Positions 1 through 4,857 of a stretch of 5,152 bases of DNA are shown here, piece after piece (within the stretch, counting starts at the first letter, position 1; every line of letters starts with the position of its first letter). Where the stretch lies: the NCBI GenBank assembly GCA_964576265.1, contig CAZNVB010000297.1:1-5152 (forward strand), written 5' to 3'. Under the pieces are notes generated by a model that saw nothing but the letters and a program-made list of their open reading frames with translations, made no database searches and was not told the origin of the DNA. Made by a program: the position numbers and the translations under genes. The stretch is from CAZNVB01 sp964576265. GTDB taxonomy: Bacteria > Acidobacteriota > Aminicenantia > Aminicenantales > UBA8522.

Positions 1-68
1 TCTATATTCTTCTCGTGGTTGTGATGGCCACGATCACGGGAATGATCTATGGAAGGATGGCCGGTTGA
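1..68 (+). CDS. C-terminal end of a membrane permease, probably ArsP/UPF0718 family (partial)
   Basis: Only the last 21 codons are present, entering from the left edge and ending at TGA 66-68. The peptide is a hydrophobic stretch followed by a glycine-rich tail (VVVMATITGMIYGRMAG), as expected for the last transmembrane helix of a permease. Proteins of the ArsP/UPF0718 (DUF318) family often end with a similar helix containing a TG-aromatic turn. They are very often followed directly by a small TM0996-type thioredoxin gene, which is what follows here. Family members export trivalent organoarsenicals or are uncharacterised. The membrane nature is visible in the sequence; the family assignment rests mainly on the neighbour and a short resemblance. 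Other polytopic transporters cannot be excluded. Confidence 0.55.
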   Translation, partial: YILLVVVMATITGMIYGRMAG

Positions 69-95
69 GCCTGTATTGAATGGGATATTTTTTTG

Positions 96-135
96 ATGCC
101 ATTGCGAGGAACGCGGTGACGAAGCCATCCCAATC
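96..135. repeat. Dispersed palindromic-type intergenic repeat (CATTGCGAGGAACG... family)
   Basis: The stretch starting CCATTGCGAGGAACGCGGTG and continuing GACGAAGCCATCCCAATC closely resembles a dispersed element I know from many bacterial genomes, with a consensus near CATTGCGAGGAACGAAGTGA then CGAAGCAATC. It differs at a few bases, including GCCATC in place of GCAATC. It lies in the spacer between the permease stop (68) and the Shine-Dalgarno of the next gene (139-143), the usual place for such elements. It can form only an imperfect hairpin. No second copy is apparent in this window, so repeat status rests on recognition rather than on copies seen here. Confidence 0.65.
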
Positions 136-136
136 A

Positions 137-148
137 AAGGAGGTGATC
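137..148 (+). promoter_or_regulatory. Unusually long Shine-Dalgarno site for the CPRC mini-thioredoxin
   Basis: AAAGGAGGTGATC (136/137-148) matches the full complement of the conserved 3' end of bacterial 16S rRNA (GATCACCTCCTTT). The core GGAGG (139-143) sits 7 bases before ATG 151. It fixes the start codon and predicts strong translation initiation. Confidence 0.85.
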
Positions 149-150
149 AT

Positions 151-396
151 ATGGAAATCAGAATCCTGGGGCCGGGCTGCCCCCGGTGCGGTGAAGTCGA
201 GAGAAGGACGATCAACGCCTTGGCGGAACTGAACGTCGGGGCGGATGTCCAGAAGGTCACGGACATCAAGAAAATCATGGAGTATAAGGTTTTTTCTACT
301 CCCGGGCTGGTGATTAACGGGAAAGTAAAATCCTCGGGCCGCATCCCTTCCCTGGAGGAAATCAAGCGCTGGATTCAGGAAGAGCAGCAATCCTGA
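151..396 (+). CDS. Small thioredoxin-fold protein, TM0996/MM1-like (redox-active disulfide family)
   Basis: This 81-residue cytoplasmic protein has a minimal thioredoxin fold. The N-terminal strand MEIRILGPG leads into the redox motif C10-P-R-C13, followed by a helix. The cis-proline loop is at T50-P51 (STPGLVING), and a C-terminal helix ends the protein. Length and motif placement fit the TM0996/MM1 'thioredoxin family protein' group; there is no signal peptide. The family is taken to perform thiol-disulfide exchange, though physiological partners are poorly known. It is commonly encoded next to ArsP/UPF0718 permeases, as it appears to be here (82 bases after the permease stop), so a role in reducing or handing over a thiol-bound metalloid substrate is plausible but inferred. 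A very strong Shine-Dalgarno supports ATG 151. Confidence 0.88.
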   Translation: MEIRILGPGCPRCGEVERRTINALAELNVGADVQKVTDIKKIMEYKVFSTPGLVINGKVKSSGRIPSLEEIKRWIQEEQQS

Positions 397-424
397 GCGG
401 ACCAGCCGAGATGGGAGTGCCAAA

Positions 425-685
425 GTGAGCTGCCAGTGCGCCAACGTCCCGGTCAATGTGAGAGTCATCAGGGTCGGGGAGAGTGATATCGGCCTCGTCG
501 ACCTGAACGCCATCATTAAAGAGGTCTTTTTTGGGAAATCGGAGATGAGGCCTCACTCAAGGAGGAACTGTTCCGAAAGGTCCGCGAGAAGAATTGGATA
601 GCGGTTCGTCCCCAAGGAAAAGGAGACTCGGTCGCTCCTGGCGCTGACCAAGATGACTGTGCTGGCAATTCAGATCACGGCTTAG
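425..685 (+). pseudogene. Frameshifted remnant of a small conserved protein
   Basis: Three segments in two frames look like one broken gene. Segment one, from GTG 425, reads VNVRVIRVGESDIGLVDLNA and then IIKEVFF. At the T6-G3 run (527-535) the coding signal shifts: with one extra T it reads on as EIGDEASLKEELFRKVREKN followed by WI. After about 598 it returns to the first frame as FVPKEKETRSLLALTKM, ending at TAG 683-685. Without correction the first frame stops at TAG 599-601 after 58 codons. The reconstructed order (VRIxRVG, a GLxxLD-like turn, an EExLKEEL helix, a KNxIP-like motif and a final helix) resembles short uncharacterised proteins I recall beside permease and mini-thioredoxin genes. 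Assembly or sequencing error at the T run is an alternative to real decay. Confidence 0.5.
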
Positions 686-819
686 AAAAATGCTCGGGAA
701 ATCCGTTCGTCTTGGCTTCGGAGGCCCGAGAAGACTTCGGTCTGCTCGTGCTGGGAACGTAGAGGACGGACTCCCTCTGAGCTTCTATCTCAATCATTTT
801 TTAACATGGAGAGATTTTC
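686..819. other. Non-coding or degenerate stretch before the CIPC thioredoxin gene
   Basis: No frame on either strand gives a recognisable protein here. One frame keeps an open stretch ending FGLLVLGT at a TAG (about 759-761), and another runs towards the next gene. Neither resembles a family I can name with confidence. Several short CTTCGG/CCGA complementary stretches (716-745) are present but form no convincing terminator. The Shine-Dalgarno GGAGAG of the next gene is at 808-813. I see no clear -35/-10 promoter pair. Confidence 0.5.
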
Positions 820-1320
820 ATGGCTGAATCCAGGCGACGCACTCCTTTTTCTGGTTTTCTTTTTTTGTTGGTGCTATCCCTGTTCATTCTGAGTCCTTCC
901 TGTCGAGGTCGGGGCGAGGGGCGGGAGGCGGACGCGCCAATGACTCAGTCAACCAGAAGCGAGACCAGCCCGGCTTCAGCTCAGACATCCGGAGCAGAAG
1001 GCCGCGTTCTCGTCACGAATAACCTTGACCTTGACTTCTCGAAACACAAGGTCACCTTCATTGAAATCGGTGCCGACCGCTGCATTCCCTGCAAGGCCAT
1101 GCAGCCAATCATGAAGGAGTTGGCCAAGGAATACGCAGGCACGATCCAGGTCGTTTTCTACGATGTCTGGAAAGATCCGGCGGCGGCCCGCAAATACGGG
1201 ATTCAGCTTATCCCGACTCAGGTCTTCATCGACCAGGGAGGGAAAGAGATCTTCCGGCATGTGGGTTTCTTTGCCAAAGAAGAAATGCTGAGCATGCTCA
1301 AAGAAAAGGGCATTCTCTAG
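820..1320 (+). CDS. Membrane-anchored or exported thioredoxin-like protein (CIPC)
   Basis: This 166-residue protein has an N-terminal export signal: basic residues R5-R7, then a hydrophobic core of about residues 10-24, ending in LSPSC with C28. C28 may be a lipidation site, but Pro and Ser at -2/-3 make it a weak lipobox; an uncleaved anchor is also possible. A polar low-complexity linker (about 29-62) precedes the thioredoxin domain (about 63-166). That domain has VTFIEIGADRCIPC with the active site C88-I-P-C91, the FYDVWKDP strand-turn, and the cis-proline I131-P132-T. It should act outside the cytoplasmic membrane in thiol-disulfide exchange. The CcdA-type gene begins 14 bases after its stop, making it the obvious electron acceptor for that protein. 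GGAGAG 808-813 supports ATG 820. Confidence 0.85.
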   Translation: MAESRRRTPFSGFLFLLVLSLFILSPSCRGRGEGREADAPMTQSTRSETSPASAQTSGAEGRVLVTNNLDLDFSKHKVTFIEIGADRCIPCKAMQPIMKELAKEYAGTIQVVFYDVWKDPAAARKYGIQLIPTQVFIDQGGKEIFRHVGFFAKEEMLSMLKEKGIL

Positions 1321-1334
1321 AGCCGGAGAAAATC

Positions 1335-2021
1335 GTGGAGGGACTTTTCGGCGACATCGCGCAGCTCATCCAGCACAATCCCTGGCTGGCTGTCCTGGCG
1401 GTTTTCATCGGAGGTGCGACCACCGCCTCGAATCCGTGTGTTCTTGCGATGATCCCCCTGCTCATGGGCGTTGTGGCCGGTGGAGAAGTCACGAGCATTA
1501 AGAAATCGCTGGGTTTTTCGGCCCTTTTTGTATTCGGTCTTTCGATCACTTTCGCCATCCTGGGCTTGATTTCCGCCCTGATGGGGAAAATGCTCGGCGA
1601 TGTCGGCTCCTTCTGGAAATACCTCGTCGCGGCAGTCTGCCTGGTTATGGGACTTCACCTGTTAGGTCCCTTGAAATTCGATTTTAGCCTTCCCCAGCCG
1701 GTGAACGTCAGAAGGGGCGGTCCCATAGGGGCGTTCTTGCTCGGGCTTTTGTTTGGTGTTGTCTCCACGCCCTGCGCCGTTCCCATCCTGGCCGTTCTTC
1801 TCGCCTATGTCGGAAGCAAGGGAAACGTGGTTTATGGAGGATTCCTGCTTCTCATCTACGCGCTGGGCCATTCGGCTCTGATCCTAATTGCGGGCACCTC
1901 CATGGGGGCAGCGAAAAAATTGATCGAATCAAAAGGCCTGCGCAAGACGAATTGGGCTCTCCAGAAAATCGCTGGAATCATCATTATTCTGGTCGGCGCT
2001 TATTTTCTGTTCCGGTTCTAG
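1335..2021 (+). CDS. CcdA/DsbD-type transmembrane thiol electron carrier
   Basis: This 228-residue integral membrane protein has about six hydrophobic segments, at roughly residues 18-30, 35-50, 60-83, 95-111, 132-158, 165-188 and 211-226 (boundaries approximate). The two redox cysteines of the family are present, each after a proline: P34-C35 in ASNPCVLAMIPLL and P146-C147 in VVSTPCAVPIL. The Y-x-L-G-H motif (YALGHS, 175-180) is also typical. Such proteins take electrons from cytoplasmic thioredoxin and pass them to an external thioredoxin-like partner, for cytochrome c maturation or other reductions. The preceding CIPC protein is the likely partner. The start is GTG 1335, supported by CCGGAGAA (1323-1330); there is no ATG at a suitable place. 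No cytochrome-maturation genes are visible, so a dedicated local role is likely. Confidence 0.9.
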   Translation: MEGLFGDIAQLIQHNPWLAVLAVFIGGATTASNPCVLAMIPLLMGVVAGGEVTSIKKSLGFSALFVFGLSITFAILGLISALMGKMLGDVGSFWKYLVAAVCLVMGLHLLGPLKFDFSLPQPVNVRRGGPIGAFLLGLLFGVVSTPCAVPILAVLLAYVGSKGNVVYGGFLLLIYALGHSALILIAGTSMGAAKKLIESKGLRKTNWALQKIAGIIIILVGAYFLFRF

Positions 2022-2030
2022 GAGACAAAA

Positions 2031-2717
2031 ATGACGGATCAAACTCATAAGGAGAAAATGCAGGAAGCGAAAAAAATCTATTATATGGAAGAATTCCGGG
2101 CCTTCATGCGGAGGATGCAGGGATTGACCGATGAAGATTTCCAGGGACCCGTTCCCCGCATTAAAGAAAAAATTTTGAAGGCGCAGGAAAAGGATCCTCT
2201 GGAAATGCTCGAGAGGATCATGAGCGAGGTGGAATCGGAATGGGACAGGCCGGCTCCTCTGCCGGTGAATTCCGAGTGGCATCATTTCATCGTGCCCGGC
2301 GTTATCATGAGCGCGCTGCGGAATTGCGGCTATCCTTTCATCGACTGCGACGTCGAAGAAGCTATGAAAAGGGGGCAGAAATTCGCCGGCGGATCATGCG
2401 GTTTTATGGGTGTCTGCGGCGGCGCGAATAGCTTCGGGATCGTCCTGAGCCTGCTCAAAAAGACCAATCCGTTGCACGACGAGGCACGATCGGAAAATCT
2501 CCGTTTGGTCGGCGAAGTGTTGCAGGAGATCTCCCGATACCCCAGACGCTGCTGCAAGAGAAGCAGCTTCATCGCCATTGAAAAGTCCGTTGCCTATCTC
2601 CGGGCAAACGGGTTTGAAAGGCTCCCCGTCTCCACAATCGTCTGCCGCTGGTCTCCCAAAAACAAAATGTGCTTAGGCCTCAAATGCCCTTATTTTCCCA
2701 ATAAAGATGAACACTGA
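2031..2717 (+). CDS. DUF5714 cysteine-rich protein
   Basis: This 228-residue soluble protein has no signal peptide. A charged helical N-terminal part (1-75), with repeated short helices containing MEEF and EMLERIM, precedes the conserved DUF5714 region. That region runs from WHHFIVPGVIMSALRNCGYP (83-102) through GGSCGFMGVCGGANS (120-134) and RCCKRSSFIAIE (173-184) to CxxxxxxxxCxxxxCPYFP (205-223). Nine cysteines are present: C99, C106, C123, C129, C174, C175, C205, C214 and C219. H84-H85 are further possible ligands. The pattern suggests a bound metal or iron-sulfur cluster, or thiol chemistry. The family has no established function and occurs mainly in anaerobes, sometimes joined to methyltransferase domains. 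Its Shine-Dalgarno GGAGA (2021-2025) overlaps the CcdA stop, indicating one operon with the redox pair. Confidence 0.85.
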   Translation: MTDQTHKEKMQEAKKIYYMEEFRAFMRRMQGLTDEDFQGPVPRIKEKILKAQEKDPLEMLERIMSEVESEWDRPAPLPVNSEWHHFIVPGVIMSALRNCGYPFIDCDVEEAMKRGQKFAGGSCGFMGVCGGANSFGIVLSLLKKTNPLHDEARSENLRLVGEVLQEISRYPRRCCKRSSFIAIEKSVAYLRANGFERLPVSTIVCRWSPKNKMCLGLKCPYFPNKDEH

Positions 2718-2846
2718 GCGGAGACGGAAGATGCGCTGGGATTTTTGAAGGAATTAAGGGATTGGATACTGAAAAATGGCCTCGTCGTGGTTGCTGAACA
2801 TAAGCTTTGAGCCCTTGAAGAGATGGATGAAATGAAAAGCGCTTAA
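2718..2846 (+). other. In-frame coding-like remnant after the DUF5714 stop
   Basis: Directly after TGA 2715-2717 the same frame stays open for 30 codons, reading AETEDALGFLKELRDWILKN then GLVVVAEHKL. It meets TGA 2808-2810, then continues as ALEEMDEMKSA to TAA 2844-2846. The amphipathic helix plus VVVAEH strand looks like protein rather than random sequence and vaguely recalls the H-loop end of an ATPase domain. There is no start codon of its own in this frame, and DUF5714 proteins normally end near the CPYFP motif, so it is more likely a relic of another gene than a true C-terminus. Confidence 0.3.
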
Positions 2847-2873
2847 AAACGAGGGCCATGGGGGAGGAAAAGC

Positions 2874-3653
2874 ATGATTGAAAAAACAGTCGGCTTTATT
2901 GGAGGCGGGAGGATTACGCGGATTATGCTGGAAGGGTTTAAAAGAAAGGGACTGGCATTTGAGAAAGTTGTCGTCAGCGATGTCAATCCGGAAGTTCTGA
3001 AACTCCTAAAAGAAAGGGTCCCTGATGCAGAAGTGGTCCTGAACAACAATTCTTTGCCTGCTTCCGGCAACATTGTATTCTTGGCCCTCCATCCGCCGGC
3101 AGTGTTGCCGGCTCTCGGCGAAATCCGGTCTGCTTTAAGACCTGAAGCCATCCTGATTTCACTGGCGCCAAAAATCACGATGGCCAAGATTTCCGAAAGT
3201 CTAGGCGGCTTCAGGAGAATCGTCCGGATGATCCCGAACGCCCCTTCGATCGTCAACGCGGGGTATAATCCAGTCACTTTTGGAAATGGCATCAGCCAGC
3301 CTGAGAAACAGGGGCTGTTGGACTTATTGTCTGCCCTGGGCGAATGCCCGGTGGTCAAAGAGGAAACCCTCGAGGCCTACGCCGTGCTGGCCGCCATGGG
3401 ACCTACCTATTTCTGGTTTCAATGGGAGGAGCTCGAAAACCTCGGCGCGGCCTTTGGGCTGGAGCGGGAGGCGGCCCGCAAGGCCTTAGCGGCCACGGTC
3501 CGCGGCGCCGCGCAAGCGCATTTTCATTCGGGCCTGACGGGAAGCGAAGTCATGGACCTCATCCCAGTCAAGCCGTTGAAGGACGAGGAAGAGGACATCC
3601 GATCCCGCTTCCGTCAGCGGCTCGAACCGCTCTACGAGAAAATCAAGCCCTGA
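2874..3653 (+). CDS. Divergent pyrroline-5-carboxylate-reductase-like NAD(P)-binding protein
   Basis: This 259-residue cytoplasmic protein has the ProC two-domain plan. The N-terminal Rossmann domain carries the dinucleotide loop GFIGGGRITR (7-16) and an acidic/Asn end of the second strand (SDVNPE, 35-40). RRIVRMIPNAPSIVNAGYN (114-132) matches the ProC block RxMPNTPAxVxxG. The C-terminal helical domain aligns from VLAAMGPTYFWF (171-182) to GLEREAARKALAATVRGAAQ (195-214). Two hallmarks are altered: the SGSGPAY motif reads AAMGPTY, and the PGGTT dimer/active-site motif is replaced by SGLTGSEVMDLIP (219-231). It therefore probably does not make proline. Lying 33 bases before ACR3, it may reduce or bind another substrate in arsenic or sulfur handling (inference). 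GGAGG 2863-2867 supports ATG 2874. Confidence 0.82.
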   Translation: MIEKTVGFIGGGRITRIMLEGFKRKGLAFEKVVVSDVNPEVLKLLKERVPDAEVVLNNNSLPASGNIVFLALHPPAVLPALGEIRSALRPEAILISLAPKITMAKISESLGGFRRIVRMIPNAPSIVNAGYNPVTFGNGISQPEKQGLLDLLSALGECPVVKEETLEAYAVLAAMGPTYFWFQWEELENLGAAFGLEREAARKALAATVRGAAQAHFHSGLTGSEVMDLIPVKPLKDEEEDIRSRFRQRLEPLYEKIKP

Positions 3654-3686
3654 GCGCAGGCACGCCGAAAAGAAAGGAGATACTGT

Positions 3687-4742
3687 ATGACACCCGGAAA
3701 CCAAAGACTCAAGTTCCTCGACCGTTACCTGACGCTCTGGATCTTCTTGGCGATGGCTTTCGGCGTCGGGCTGGGATATCTCGTCCCGTCTATCGTCGGT
3801 TTCATCAATCAATTCCAATCGGGGACGACCAACATTCCTATCGCCGTCGGCTTGATCCTGATGATGTATCCCCCGCTGGCGAAGGTCAAATACGAGGAAC
3901 TCGGAGACGTCTTCAAGAACGTCAAGATCCTCTCGCTGTCGCTCGTCCAGAACTGGGTCATCGGGCCACTCCTGATGTTCGCGCTGGCTGTCGTCTTCCT
4001 CCGCGGCAGGCCCGAATACATGTACGGCCTGATCATGATCGGCCTGGCCCGCTGCATCGCCATGGTCATCGTCTGGAACGACCTGGCCCAGGGCGACCGG
4101 GAGTATGCGGCCGGGCTGGTCGCTTTCAACTCGATTTTTCAGGTTCTGTTTTTCTCGGTTTACGCCTATGTCTTCATCACCGTCTTCCCGACATGGCTGG
4201 GACTCAAGGGGACGGCCGTCAACGTCACGATGCGCCAGATCGCCGAGAGCGTCTTCATTTATCTGGGCATTCCTTTCATCGCCGGCGTCGTGACTCGCTT
4301 CAGCCTGCTCAAACTCAAAGGCCGGGCCTGGTACGAGACGAAATTCATCCCCCGGATCAGCCCGATCACCCTGATCGCGCTCCTCTTCACCATCGTCGTC
4401 ATGTTTTCCCTCAAGGGTGAGTTCATCGTCAAGATCCCGCTCGACGTTCTGCGCATCGCCGTGCCGCTCCTCCTGTACTTTGTGATCATGTTCCTCGTTT
4501 CGTTCTTTCTCAGCCGCAAGGCGGGCGCGGATTATCCCAAAGCGGCGACCCTGTCGTTCACGGCGGCAAGCAACAATTTCGAGTTGGCCATCGCCGTGGC
4601 CGTGGCCGTCTTCGGTATCAACTCGGGCGAGGCCTTCGCCGCCGTCATCGGACCGCTCGTCGAGGTGCCGGTGATGATCGGCTTGGTCAATGTCGCCTTG
4701 AAATTCAGGACAAAATATTTTCAATCCGAGGGCAGGGATTAG
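3687..4742 (+). CDS. acr3: ACR3-type arsenite efflux permease
   Basis: This 351-residue integral membrane protein has about ten hydrophobic helices, the usual ACR3 size and topology. It pumps arsenite (and often antimonite) out of the cell using the membrane gradient. Family signatures are visible: MMYPPLAKVKYEEL (59-72), GLARCIAMVIVWNDLAQGD (119-137), ASNNFELAIAVAVAVFG (294-310) and GPLVEVPVMI (322-331). The conserved cysteine of helix four is C123 and the conserved glutamate of helix nine is E299. Their spacing of 176 residues equals that of the functionally important Cys129/Glu305 pair I recall for characterised bacterial Acr3, so transport is likely intact. AAAGGAGAT (3673-3681) supports ATG 3687. 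Third codon positions are strongly G/C, more so than in the upstream genes. No ArsR or ArsC gene is in the window. Confidence 0.93.
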   Translation: MTPGNQRLKFLDRYLTLWIFLAMAFGVGLGYLVPSIVGFINQFQSGTTNIPIAVGLILMMYPPLAKVKYEELGDVFKNVKILSLSLVQNWVIGPLLMFALAVVFLRGRPEYMYGLIMIGLARCIAMVIVWNDLAQGDREYAAGLVAFNSIFQVLFFSVYAYVFITVFPTWLGLKGTAVNVTMRQIAESVFIYLGIPFIAGVVTRFSLLKLKGRAWYETKFIPRISPITLIALLFTIVVMFSLKGEFIVKIPLDVLRIAVPLLLYFVIMFLVSFFLSRKAGADYPKAATLSFTAASNNFELAIAVAVAVFGINSGEAFAAVIGPLVEVPVMIGLVNVALKFRTKYFQSEGRD

Positions 4743-4799
4743 ATCCGAGACAAGATTGGGAATCGCCGAAGGTCAAAAATGAGTCGTATCCAAATGACA

Positions 4800-4840
4800 C
4801 ACGGGTGGCGAAAGGACGATAACGGGCTGAGAGACCCGTG
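4800..4840 (+). promoter_or_regulatory. Two competing inverted repeats in the spacer after ACR3
   Basis: CACGGGT (4800-4806) is exactly complementary to ACCCGTG (4834-4840). Between them ACGGG (4822-4826) can pair with the same CCCGT (4835-4839), giving a shorter, mutually exclusive hairpin. No T-run follows, so it is not a normal intrinsic terminator. It could be a processing or attenuation element, or chance. Confidence 0.3.
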
Positions 4841-4845
4841 ATTGA

Positions 4846-4857
4846 GAGCGGTCGCTC
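4846..4857 (+). promoter_or_regulatory. Small hairpin abutting the radical SAM start codon
   Basis: GAGCG (4846-4850) and CGCTC (4853-4857) form a perfect inverted repeat with a two-base (or relaxed four-base) loop ending one base before ATG 4858. There is no Shine-Dalgarno in its usual place, so initiation may be weak or controlled. The hairpin is short and may be chance. Confidence 0.3.

Noticed and set aside
34..516. 160-codon open frame on the minus strand over the mini-thioredoxin
   Set aside because: It is antisense to a clear CPRC thioredoxin and runs through the dispersed repeat, which accounts for its FVTAFLAMA stretch.
686..762. Possible UspA-type remnant ending FGLLVLGT
   Set aside because: The likeness to the LIVLGT end strand of universal stress proteins is only a few residues and no nucleotide-binding glycine motif follows.
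2715..2810. Selenocysteine readthrough of TGA 2715 and 2808
   Set aside because: The DUF5714 protein already ends after its expected CPYFP block, no SECIS-like hairpin is evident after the stop, and two stops would have to be read through.
3344..4420. 358-codon open frame on the + strand overlapping the ProC-like gene and ACR3
   Set aside because: The product is Arg/Gly/Pro-rich low-complexity sequence in a shifted frame. Both genes it overlaps have clear family motifs and ribosome sites.
3486..4724. 412-codon open frame on the minus strand opposite ACR3
   Set aside because: Its translation is dominated by D, E, R, H and Q without any fold-like pattern. It arises from GC-rich third positions of the convincing ACR3 gene on the other strand.
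4822..4839. Intrinsic terminator after ACR3
   Set aside because: The ACGGG/CCCGT stem is short and is followed by GATTGAGAGC rather than a T-run.
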